A stretch of 20,279 nucleotides of DNA from Cudoniella acicularis (Eukaryota > Ascomycota > Leotiomycetes > Helotiales > Helotiaceae), in assembly GCA_013054445.1 (NCBI GenBank), contig JAAMPI010001075.1, positions 1 to 20,279 on the forward strand, in the 5' to 3' direction. The notes beneath the pieces are model-generated. The model was not told the origin of the DNA and made no database searches. It saw only the letters and a program-made list of their open reading frames with translations. How positions within the stretch are numbered: the stretch's first letter is position 1; every line of letters begins with the position of its first letter. This document shows, one piece after another, positions 1-8,914 of the stretch. Position numbers and translations under genes: made by a program.

Positions 1-1
1 C

Positions 2-97
2 GAGGCGAAGGATAGCAATAGCCAGACACCTCTATAATAGGCGGCTAAGAACGGGCATAAGGGGGTCGTGAAGCTACTTGTTACAGACCTAGTTTAA
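2..97 (+). pseudogene. relic of an ankyrin-repeat gene (C-terminal fragment)
   Basis: The frame starting at base 2 reads an ankyrin-like unit. An N-terminal part resembling AKDSNSQTPL is followed by two consecutive stops (TAA 35-37, TAG 38-40), then by AAKNGHKGVVKLLVTD in the same frame, and the frame ends at TAA 95-97. The TPL and NGH..VVKLL hallmarks match the ankyrin consensus and closely resemble the ankyrin units of the NLR gene at 6.0-8.9 kb. The adjacent stops sit where an ankyrin helix would read a small or aromatic pair, so this is a decayed copy and not a working exon. It probably continues upstream of the window. Which parent gene it came from (an NLR or another ankyrin protein) cannot be told. 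Confidence 0.7.
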
Positions 98-1634
98 CGC
101 TAGTCGATTCAATGACTCGATGACTCGATAGCTGACCGAGTGACTCACTACTCGGGGGGAATCGCTTACGCTACTAGCGTCCTTTTGTATAGTTAAATAG
201 AACTTCTCTCTCCGAGAGAATCTCTTCTTCTCTCCTTAGCTTAGTCTCTTCGGGAATATAGCACCTTCTTACAAATACGTCCCTACGTGACGTCAGGGCC
301 CTTAGTGCCTTTGTAGAGCCGTAACACTACTACTCGATACGAAAGGCCGACGTTAAGACGAACTTATATATACTTACGATCCTATTATAAACGAAGACTC
401 TAACGTATAAGAGGAGCTTAAGACCTTTTTATAGTTTAGGGCATAGAAGTACAGAAGTTACCCTTCGTATTCTTGGTATAGGTCTATAGCGGGTAACCTA
501 ATCTCTCGGCTATTAAGATAAGTATTACTTAGATGTTTCGGTTTATTAGTAGAGATACTTGGAGCTCTATAGGAAGTATACGGCCGGGCAAGGAAATTCC
601 TCTATACCTCGCGATTTTAGTAGTATATTACTAAGGTCGAGAAAATCGGAATTAGGAAAGGCTTTTAGTAGATTTCTCATTTCTAGAAGCGGTTAGCTGC
701 CAACCTCCGAGGGAACTGGCGAGGCATATGACAGACAATGACCACGATCTCTTTCGACTAGTTTACAAGAATGATTTTGCCTTAGATCTAGTAAAATAGG
801 TACGCTTAGAATGACACCCTTTAGCTTGTAAAGATAGAAGAATCTCGGACTTTCCGTTTAGCCGTAAAGCATTTAATTTTTGTTTCGTATTAAGCGCCTT
901 CAGACCCCAGACCCCAGATCCCGAATCGTAATCGCGAATTACGGAATAGGGAGAATTGGGCTATTTCGCACCTCTAAACATACATTAGCTTTTTTAAATT
1001 AAAACTATCTGTGGTTTTTGGTATATACATTTTTGTATTTCTACGTTATTGGTACTTGTGTTTCGCCCAAGTTTAATTCTCGAAACTCCTTTTGCTGAGT
1101 TGCTTTTCTAAGCCGAGAATACTTGTATACGGGTAATAGTTAACCCGTGAGACACTAGGTACTTGCACCAGGAAGGGGAGATATTGAATTTTTTGGAATT
1201 CAAAATCACCGCCGCTTTATGGAATTCCCCTATTCGGATTTCCAGAAATCGAAAAGGCTGCGCCGATGCCTTGCCGTTTTCCCACACTCTCCTTCCCAAC
1301 TCCGCGCTTCTTCCAACATGGCCTTGTCCCGCACCGTTGTTTCGCTGTTCCTCATTCTCGTGAACTCTATTACATAAAACGCCTTTCGAACTTCTCTTGG
1401 TAAAGTTGGCGGCGTATTCCACTCCTGTTGGTCGTCTCACCTGTTTTTGAAGGTCATTCTCGTTCGTTACTGTTCATCGACGTTCAGCACACCCGATGAT
1501 ATTGATGACTTTTGGTATTCTTAACGTCACGTGATGGCTAATTATATTTGAACCTGTCCTTCGTACAGGGCTGACTGGTTGATACATATTATATCAATCC
1601 ACATGCGTCGAAGTCTTTGCTCGTGGCGTAAATC
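98..1634. repeat. AT-rich, TA-rich degenerate repeat-like DNA without a gene
   Basis: No frame longer than chance survives here on either strand, and I could not recognise a protein by reading through stops. The stretch 150-900 is unusually rich in TA dinucleotides, as expected of RIP-mutated repeats. Small structures are present: a TGACTCGA doublet near 113-128 followed by related CGAGTGACTC sequence, a 7-bp unit (CAGACCC) repeated three times at 901-921, and a short hairpin CGTAAT/ATTACG at 927-943. The open frames around 1108-1440 on either strand show no protein-like composition and overlap each other, so I do not call a gene. Confidence 0.5.
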
Positions 1635-1684
1635 CAGAGATGGGCACCCAGTACCCACCCTTACCCAGGCCCTCTCGCGGGTAG

Positions 1685-1756
1685 ATATCCTACCCAAGTG
1701 ATATTGAGCAGGTTAATACTCAGGAATATCCTGAATATCCTAGATATCCTGGGTAG
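1685..1756 (+). repeat. subterminal ATATCC repeats of the hAT relic
   Basis: ATATCC occurs at 1685, 1726, 1735 and 1744. The last three copies are spaced exactly 9 bp apart, and GGGTAG flanks the set at 1679-1684 and 1751-1756, with the inverted CTACCC at 1690-1695. Short clustered motifs just inside an end are typical transposase-binding subterminal repeats in hAT elements. That role is inferred from position only. Confidence 0.45.
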
Positions 1757-1967
1757 ATGCGCACGTGATATATCAGCTAACCTCCGACTAATCAAATCGC
1801 TAGGGTTTAGAAAATCGCACAACACTAGCGGGCAAACTCGAGCTTTTGCACGGTCGAATCAGATCTTAAATTTTTAATATCAACGTTATCTATCCACAAC
1901 CACATTGCTTTGATTTGCCACTCGAGAATCTTGATTATCATACCTTTTGTCTGACTTCCTACCAAAT

Positions 1968-2724
1968 ATGTCGGACTTCTCTGAACCAGAACTGCCTCCC
2001 CACCGACCCCGTCGCCGTGCGGCTGCTTCTCTAGAAATGATTCCCTAAACGCCTGCCCGCCAGGTCTCTCCTTGAAAGCAACGACGTGTTGGCACAATTA
2101 CAAATACAGATAGAGCTCCACCTGCTACTCCTCGAGTCTAGCAACTAATACCACTCAGGCCGGCGAATGCGTATCTGTTCAAGGAGCCAAACCCCCACTA
2201 TTCTTGTCGCATCATCGCAGACCGGAAGAGAATAGAAATACGCTGTACACAACCTGATTGCATCTTCACGAAAGATATCAGTCGAATCCTTAGCGGCACA
2301 AACAATTGGAAGATTCATTATCAACAGCATCATGTAGGTGTTCCTGTTTCTGCGAGCGAAGAGGCATAGATTCCTGCAGATGAGATTGAGGCTTCTGGTG
2401 GCCCTAAACCTTTCTTTGCTCCATTAAAAGCAAAGACGATGCCAGTTATTCTCTCTCGCGATAGGAGATTCTGACGTCTTGTTATGCAATTTATCGTTGA
2501 AAATAATATTTCTTTTAGTATTGTCGACTAACCCGAATTTGACGACCTCGTCCACTTCCTCGCACCTCAAACGAAGAACCTTTCGTGCAAAGTCCTTATG
2601 AAAGACCTTAAACTCGAATTCAAAGCACGAGAGGCTGAGAAGATAATTGAGCTGCCAGATCAAATGGATTCTGGTGGTAGATTCGCTCTCATAACTGATG
2701 ACTGGGCTGGAGGAAATCGTATCA
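1968..2724 (+). pseudogene. hAT transposase pseudogene, BED zinc finger plus N-terminal half
   Basis: One reading frame from the ATG at 1968 runs to about 2724 and carries six stops: TAA 2046, TGA 2073, TAG 2139, TAG 2367, TGA 2472 and TAA 2529. Each could have arisen by a C-to-T change from CAA, CGA or CAG. Reading through them gives a basic, proline-rich N-terminus. A BED-type zinc finger follows (Cys codons at 2244 and 2259, His codons at 2316, 2328 and 2331). Next comes the segment FIVENNISFSIVD, characteristic of hAT transposases, a helical stretch around LKLEFKAREAEK, and then the strand RFALITDDWAGGN that normally precedes the catalytic core. There is no frameshift along 750 bp, which fits point-mutational decay by RIP. 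The DDE core and C-terminal hATC domain are absent. Confidence 0.85.
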
Positions 2725-2734
2725 GCTTGCAGCC

Positions 2735-2866
2735 ATGGATGACGAAGTTTCCCCACCAGCCAACACCAGCAAAGCCACCAAGCCCGTCTCGCAGGCGCTC
2801 CTCAATTCCGCATCGAAAACACTGCACGAAATCTATATCAAGCTCCAACATCCTGCTGTTCGTTGA
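2735..2866 (+). other. 43-codon open frame directly after the hAT break, unrecognised
   Basis: A frame different from the transposase frame opens with ATGGATGACG at 2735 and reads a plausible 43-residue protein segment (MDDEVSPPANTSKATKPVSQ at its start, with a helix-like KTLHEIYIKLQ region) until TGA at 2864. Beyond that stop the same frame still reads an acidic ELLVEDEEPGYAPDD segment before another TGA. It may be a decayed fragment of an unrelated gene fused to the transposon break, or chance. I do not recognise it. Confidence 0.25.
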
Positions 2867-3722
2867 GAGCTGCTTGTCGAGGATGAGGAACCGGGTTATG
2901 CTCCTGATGACCAATGAAAGTATGGAGGTCTAAAATTCGGCATTGGAATACCGGATTAGATATGGCTCAGCCCACTGCGATTAGGCTATCATGTAGAAGG
3001 TTTGCTGTTATTGTTTGAGAGCTGATGGACTTTGACATTAGTCTAGCCAGTCGACGTCTGGAAAGCTTTGGAAGTAGGACTTTGTAGTTGCCCAGGGGTC
3101 AATGAGCGGTGGCTTTGAACTTCTCAAGTCAGCATGACAGCCAGAAGACATAGGTTTCCATGATATTGCTCTTGGCCTCACTTGAGATAGATAAGGAGTA
3201 CCGTCTCATTTTCACTACATCCAACTAAGCACGAAACGACGGTTCTTCTCCGCGTCTAATGATTGCCATGACTAGGAGAGAGAAATATTCGTGATTAGTC
3301 TTGAAAATAAATACTATTTCCAGACTCATCTATATCAACGTAGACCTTCCATCTTTCGAATCTGTCAGTTCCCTCTTTCTCATTGATCGTGATTTTCCGT
3401 CTGATCATGTGTCTCTCGCGCTCTTACTCATTCTGGCCATTTATGATGAGCTCTTTCCGGCCGGGTTTTCAGTTGCGAGAGAAGCGACTGGTTGAGATAC
3501 TTGTGTTTAGAACCTGGTAGTTCTGAGAATCTATCTGATCAGTTTGCGCCAGCTTAGATCATATTTTGGGAAATTAATACCTTTGAATTAGCATCGTTCA
3601 GTGCTATCTCAGTTAAAATCCGAGGGCAGTATTCATTTTCCCATCGTTCTCTTCTTCCTCGTCAAGTTTCTTGTTAAGAGTTCCGTGGCAGCTGGGTCGA
3701 CACAATGTGCTCCTTCCCCAAT
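2867..3722. other. intergenic stretch, no gene seen
   Basis: This stretch holds no convincing coding frame. The 64-codon plus-strand frame at 3301-3495 has no recognisable domain and its composition looks random. The 3' end of the phosphatase gene borders it on the right, so its terminal part probably includes that gene's 3' untranslated region and polyadenylation signals, which I cannot pinpoint. Confidence 0.4.
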
Positions 3723-4310
3723 TCACTTCTTCCCCTTACCACCATTCCCCGCCTTCCTCCGCTTCAATCGCTCATGAAACCCCACCATCGGATCCTGACC
3801 AGCCTCACCTTCCCTCCTAAAAAAGCGATCAATTTGCGCCAGAAAAAGTTTGCTCGGTCTTATATCTGGTTTCTTATGTTTGACGATTTTGAGCGCTCGA
3901 GCTGAGTTGATTTTATGAACGGAGCAGAGATACGCAATCACTGCTGAGGGCGAGCGGTTTATTCCTATCGCGCAGTGAACGAGAAGTTTGTTCCTCTTCT
4001 CTTCTTTCTTTTCAACTTCCTCCTCGGTCAGTGTGTTTCCGTCCATGGAATTTGAGCTCTTGGCATCAGGTGCAGGTGAAAGCGCAGCCTCAATAAATTC
4101 CAAAATAGCAGGAATATGAGGCGTGATGTCATCGATGTCGGCCAGAGTGGAGATGTGTAAGCTTTTCAAGTTGGCGATGGAGGCTGGTGGGTGTGCGTAA
4201 GGTGAGAGGTTCAGGATGTGCGTTATTTCTGGTGGCATTTCATCTGGGAAGCGGGAGAGGTAGAGATCGGGGATGATTTCGTGGCGGAGGAGAGGATTGG
4301 ATGGTGGCAT
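3723..4310 (-). CDS. dual-specificity protein phosphatase (DSPc)
   Basis: The 195-residue product is a compact dual-specificity phosphatase of the cysteine-based protein tyrosine phosphatase superfamily, which dephosphorylates phosphotyrosine and phosphoserine/threonine in substrates. The signature HCxxGxxRS is complete as HCAIGINRS, with nucleophile Cys113, phosphate-binding Arg119 and Ser120. The N-terminal EIIPDLYLSR and ITHILNLSP strands are the standard DSPc start. The usual upstream general-acid aspartate is probably one of Asp58, Asp60 or Asp61. Between the acid loop and the catalytic loop lies an acidic/lysine-rich insert (about 81-108), and the C-terminus is a basic tail ending GGKGKK. 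There is no signal peptide or membrane segment, so it is likely cytosolic or nuclear. The start is the first ATG and places the domain at the usual position. No intron is needed. The in-vivo substrate is unknown. Confidence 0.9.
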   Translation of the reverse strand: MPPSNPLLRHEIIPDLYLSRFPDEMPPEITHILNLSPYAHPPASIANLKSLHISTLADIDDITPHIPAILEFIEAALSPAPDAKSSNSMDGNTLTEEEVEKKEEKRNKLLVHCAIGINRSPSAVIAYLCSVHKINSARALKIVKHKKPDIRPSKLFLAQIDRFFRREGEAGQDPMVGFHERLKRRKAGNGGKGKK

Positions 4311-6042
4311 GATATGGTATGGTGAGTTTTGGAAATGTGTGTATTGTGGGTTTCCTGCGTAGTGGTGGTTTATTCGATGTTATGGGAGAATTTAATGTTG
4401 GTTAGTGAGGTTTGTGGGAGCTGTGAAGCTTGAAGCCGGTCAAAAAGAGTGACTAAAGGAGTAGTCAAAAGCCGGAGACCGAATCCCGAGGCGTAGACGG
4501 AGAGTGGTGATTGAAGGCTGCAACATTTCCCCCTGAACCATGTGTTTCAGTTGCATTCCACTGTTGCCTTCGAACCTCGAAGACAATGGGAATGGAATCA
4601 CGAGCGAAACATCCTGCTAATCTGGAACGGTCGGTGATGCCAAAAAAAGACCGACCACTCTAATGGCACAATGGTTCATCCCGCTGTCCCTGCACCTGCT
4701 TCCGTGGCAGTGGGGCCGGCTCTCTTGCCTAAATTCTACGCTGGCCACACCCCTAACGGCAAAATAATTGCAGCACAGCGCCGCGTACAAACTTCACTTA
4801 CAACAAAATAAGCTACTCACATACGCAGAACAAAAATATAATAACTTCTTGGGGGGTTCTCACCGCCCTCTAAACCCCCGGCAAACTCCAATCCGCTGAC
4901 CCTAGCCACTAATCCTAACTGCGAGCCCTCGACTTCTCGAAATACAGAGTTTGCGACAGTGATGCGTCTTGCACTTCCATGGGTGGTATGTAGAAGTGGG
5001 TGTTATAGGAAGTGCGAGTGGGCTATTAAGTTTACGTTCTTGAGACTTCGACAAAGAGAGGGTAGCGGCCCTGGCGGGATGAGGACGAGGCGGGCGCGAG
5101 GGCGGATAGTATCACGATTTTCTAGCGTCACGCTTCGCGCCTCCGCTTTAGAGTATAATTAGCATTGGTCCTAAAGTTTTATATTTAACATCGATGAAAG
5201 TTTGAAGGTTTACGTGGTTTATTCTTTTGACTTTCGATAGATCGGGAAAAATATTCTTCTATAGTCAGGCTCTGCCTTATATGGCCCTTGAGAACTTATA
5301 GATATAGAACGTCTCTAAATTCAGTTTTGCGAGGCATTATTGTATTGACAGGCTTATTTAGAACTCCGTCTGAACACGCTGAGATAAGCTATTATGTGAT
5401 TATAAAATATAGATAGCGAAGTTTCTAGAATGTTCTAGGCGGAAGTACCCGGAACATGCTGAAACCATCTTGAGGAAGCGATTTCAGGTCACGTGCTCAG
5501 GTCGCCACCCGAAGATGTTGAAATCTCAAGGTCTTCGAGTCAAAAACGAGTGTATTCTATTAAGGAAAAGATGACTATAGTACAGGAAGGGCTTCTAGAG
5601 CCTATAATTATAGACGTGGCACTAGGCCAAAGCGTACCCTGAAACGGGTCTGCGACCCGAATCGCAACAGAAGGCTTCTAAGGAAGTAGCGATGATGGCC
5701 ATTTCACGTACATGCTTCTAGAACCTATGGTGTCATCAATCACATAGGTCGAGGTATAGGTTATTACTGTAGTTTAGGTGTAGGAAGATGAGTAGGAACC
5801 TCGGTAGCATATAGGCACCGGAAGCCCGTAAATAAGGGACACAGCTCTCACCAAAAGCTGTTCTATAGACTAGACAATACATACTCCTTTAGCAACTCAC
5901 TTCTCACATATCCTTAGTCGTAACAAACCACCTAGTGGCAACATTCTAATAGCATATAAACATCAGCTCCCCTAGGCCCCTCTCTATCAGAGTTATTATA
6001 TTATATATATAATATAAAGATTTAACGAACGTTATTAAGAGT
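4311..6042. other. intergenic, turning into AT-rich repeat-like DNA
   Basis: The left part (4311-4950) is the upstream region of the phosphatase gene and holds no recognisable gene. A short GC hairpin (GGGGGTT with AACCCCC, 4852-4879) is the only structure seen. The right part (about 5160-6040) is TA-rich and full of stops in all frames. It contains LTR-like pieces (repeated GCTTCTAGA motifs near 5590 and 5713, and a C/A-rich stretch 5830-5950), but I found no paired ends. A minus-strand frame from 5337 (starting MPRKTEFRDVLYL, one internal stop) could be transposon-derived, but I cannot assign it. Confidence 0.35.
5996..6017. repeat. perfect 22-bp AT palindrome just 3' of the NLR gene
   Basis: Bases 5996-6017 form an uninterrupted A/T palindrome centred between 6006 and 6007. 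It lies about 25 bp beyond the stop codon of the minus-strand NLR gene, so it would fall in that transcript's 3' untranslated region or at the polyadenylation zone. It could equally be a junction left by repeat insertion. Confidence 0.6.
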
Positions 6043-6991
6043 CTAGGGAACAGAAAAGAGTAGCTTTACCGCCGCCTCGTGCCTGTTCCGTACGGCCCTT
6101 GACAGCGGCGTCCGATGATTACGGTCCTTAGAGTTTAGGTCGACTCCGTCCTTTGCCAGTAGCAGCTTCACTACCGCTTCGTGCCCGTTCTCTGTAGCAT
6201 ATGACAGCGGCGTCCGATAATAACTGTTCTTAGAATCCGGCTCATATTCACGCTTTAATAAGGCTATTATCGCTTCACTCAATCCAAAGTATGCTGCAAG
6301 GTGTAATCCTGTCATTTGCTTCGGTACTCTTTCACTGTATCTAGGATATTTGCTTCTGGAAACCATCATAGCCTGGCTAGAGCTGGACACCTTAGCTTCG
6401 CTCTCAAGAAGATCTAGAATCAACTGTTCCACCTCCGTAGAAGATACGCGAGCATAGTGTCCCCAGTTTTGTGCGGCGTACTCGAAGAATGGATTTGACT
6501 GTAATCGCTCCTCAAACTCTTCGTCTGTTAGACATAACCCACGCTCAAAGACATTAAATAAGAGGTAGGTAATACAGATTGTCGTGATATCAATATTCGC
6601 ATTCAGGAACCAATAGTTTTGCTTTCGCTCGAAGTATTCCTGTGTTGTATAGTGTACTAAACGCACGATATTGCTCTCTTCATCGACTGTTACTAAGCCG
6701 GCACACTTAGACCGTAGGGCTTGGACACTAGGGAGGAACTCTTTATCTAGCTCCGTCGTATGCCGCTGAACGGCAAGGGCGTGTCGAAGCTCTGTAGTAG
6801 AAAGTGGCCTTGTGGTATGAACGATCCACGCCAGGATCTGCTTCCCGTAGTCGTTGATTCTTTCCATCGCTAGCTGGTAAGTTTCATCTAGCCCCTTTAA
6901 TCCTTTAGCTAGATTCTGCAACGCTTGCTTGATGTGTCCCTTGGTTGGAAGGTGTATAAGTGTATTCATGTGTAGCTCCGCAAGAAGGAAC

Positions 6992-7048
6992 CTGGTATTC
7001 GACGTTAGAATATATTGAAACCACAATTTAGTCAGTTACATGACTCAC
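6992..7048 (-). other. intron in the NLR gene (57 bp)
   Basis: On the minus strand the donor is GTGAGT at 7048 and the acceptor is CAG ending at 6992, with a CTAAC branch-like site (TTCTAACG) about 20 bases before the acceptor. Splicing splits an ATG codon (AT|G) and joins KAVDGM directly to FLLAELHMNT, which is the expected continuous NACHT sequence. That continuity makes the call strong. Confidence 0.9.
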
Positions 7049-7827
7049 ATTCCGTCTACTGCTTTGATTATTTCCGACATAATCATGTCTCGAATACTAC
7101 TGTCGAATATATCAGGTTGTAGGGGTAGTAACCGCCCATTCAAGTATGTTTTTATATCTTCGTTAGTCGCATGGATTTTCAGGGTTTCTGTACCAACAAA
7201 TAAACTTGCGATCTCATCGTTTATACGAGATGTCGCGAAGATGTTTGCATTACATTTGGATTGTAATTTAAAGATTGTTGATAGGAATCGCGTTCGGTTG
7301 CCATCTGACACTTGGCATTCATCAAGTGCGTCGACGATAAGGAAGACCCTCGAATATATGCCCGCCACGGACTGGAGGGTTCTCGAGATTTCATCAAGTA
7401 ATGGCCGTGTCCGCTTATCTCTATGGCGGTCGTAGAGAGATTTCACACTCTCTGGCAAAGAAGATTGGCTTTGAGTCAGCTGCTTTAGTAAACTCATGAG
7501 GAGGTCTTTAGCCTTCTGTTCGTCTCGCCTCCAGAAATTGCAGTATAGATACGCAATTCTAATACACGAGTCATTTTGAAATCGTGTATTAAGGTCGTTG
7601 GTCGCGATTGCTGTGAGGATAGTCTTCCCCGCTCCGAGGATGCCTGGGCAGAACAACGTCTGCTTGATGGTCTTAAGCCATGTTTGGAACCCCGGCGAGT
7701 CCAAGAGCCACTGGCCAGTTCCCGGCTGTCTCCTCCTAATGTAGTCTGTCTGCTGGGGACCGTAGTCAACCTGTGTGAGCCAATCGAGGATCTTAATATC
7801 TTCATCCTTGTCCAACTTATACCTCAT

Positions 7828-7918
7828 CGTGTCAACATTTACCTCAATTCGAGATATAGGAGGAAGAACTAATATAATATTAGAAACACTTAACGATTTG
7901 CTAGAGGCTTAAGAATAA
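7828..7918 (-). other. linker between nucleosidase and NACHT blocks, probable intron
   Basis: The nucleosidase block ends ILSSS at a TAG (7919-7921), and the NACHT block is open upstream of its first ATG, reading EVNVDTM before MRYKLDKDE. Intact relatives read through this junction as one protein, so a short intron is expected in these 91 bases. A weak donor lies near the stop and a CTAAT-like branch sequence is visible, but no donor-acceptor pair that I tried keeps the frame. The splice sites may be mutated as well. Confidence 0.4.
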
Positions 7919-8914
7919 CTAACTACTCGAAAGAATATCTCCAATCCTCTTCTCAGCTTCGACCTTATTAGGAGGCATCCGACAAAGAAGGTCCTTCGCA
8001 TACGCCGCCGCCGTCATCGCTACATAGCCTTGCCACTCTTTATTCTTGTGCGAGTCCGAGTAGTCGCATATGCCCCGGATAACCAGGCACGGAAAGTGGT
8101 TCATCAGCCCTGCTGTTTCCATTTCGAAACACAGAACATCCTTTTCAGCTGCAAGTCGATCCCGAACTAGAGCATCCTTCATCAACTGGTTTGCAGACGC
8201 AACTAAGCCGTAGTGAATTTCCGGGTTATCCTCAACTTCGCTCCGTTCGGGTCGTAGAATTAAATTTAATAGATTATCGCCACAGATTATCGCACAGCTT
8301 GTTACGTCGTTCGGCGGATGTGTTATTTCCGATTGATATAACCTATCATTACCTGGGTCTGGCCGCTTGTACTTCTTCCATAGCCTTGCTTTCTTCTCGA
8401 GAACGCTATTAATAGCCGCTTCTAGCTGATGCCCTTCGCTCTCATACTGCGCCTTAAGTCCACTTATTGCTGTTCGTAGGACCGTTGGTGGCTGGTTTAA
8501 GAACCCTGTGGTCTGGAAGCTCTGATCTTGTATCGTTTTGCCAAAGTCGTACTAGAATACGCCGCCCTTCCCATCGCGCGGAGCGCTGACCACAATGTCG
8601 CCCAGACGGATATCATGCTGTCGAGTCGGCACACCGCCTCCGATACCGACCATTAAACCGATTCGGACGTTAGGGAAGCTATGTAGCATATCTCTTGCGA
8701 CAATTGCTGCAGAAGCTGTGCCGTACTCTCCGTCGGGTAAGACAGCAATAACGACATTGTGTCTCCCAACTTTGCCTAATGTGTAATCGTTATTGTCATT
8801 CGGTGACACATATCCAGGTCCTTCGTGCTTATCGTCAAGAAAAGCTTGTGCGGCAACGTACTCAGTACTAAGGGCGCAGATTCAGCCGACGGTATAGTCG
8901 CCAGGGTTAGACAT

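Larger units (their letters stand above)
1635..2724 (+). mobile_element. 5' part of a decayed hAT-family DNA transposon
   Basis: This entry spans the probable 5' terminus, the subterminal repeats and the surviving transposase half. The putative end begins CAGAG at 1635, which fits the loose YARNG start of hAT terminal inverted repeats. It is followed by a GC-richer stretch with GGGCACCC and GTACCC motifs, and by repeated ATATCC motifs. About 330 bp later the transposase frame starts. Homology to transposase stops abruptly near 2724, before the catalytic core and dimerisation domain, so the element is truncated. I found neither a matching 3' terminal repeat nor a second copy of the 8 bases preceding 1635, so the exact boundaries are inferred. 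Confidence 0.7.
6043..8914 (-). pseudogene. NLR-like gene: PNP_UDP nucleosidase-NACHT-ankyrin, N-terminal domain broken
   Basis: Three blocks lie in order on the minus strand. Block 1 (8914-7919) is a purine-nucleoside-phosphorylase/uridine-phosphorylase-like domain starting MSNPGDYTVG. It includes VGIGGGVP, the FEMETAGLMNHFPCL ribose-binding region and RGICDYSDSHK. It carries TGA at 8884-8882 (codon 11, where the family has Trp) and TAG at 8554-8552 (codon 121, where the family usually has Gln); otherwise it stays in one frame for 331 codons. Block 2 (7827-7049) is a NACHT ATPase with Walker A GILGAGKT and Walker [11 protein letters not shown]. After an intron, block 3 (6991-6043) holds the winged-helix-like region, the RLVHYTTQEYFE motif and about two and a half ankyrin repeats. 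Such fungal NLRs act in non-self recognition and heterokaryon incompatibility. With both stops the full product cannot be made, but a NACHT-ankyrin product starting at the ATG at 7827 is possible. The ankyrin array is short and may be truncated. Confidence 0.9.

Noticed and set aside
1108..1440. 110-codon minus-strand and 66-codon plus-strand frames
   Set aside because: They overlap each other on opposite strands, show no domain, and lie between repeat-like segments.
2424..2914. minus-strand open frames opposite the hAT relic
   Set aside because: They lie antisense to a clear transposase reading and show no family features.
4959..5162. 67-codon plus-strand frame
   Set aside because: The sequence is Arg/Gly-biased from GC-rich DNA, with no signal, domain or partner exon.
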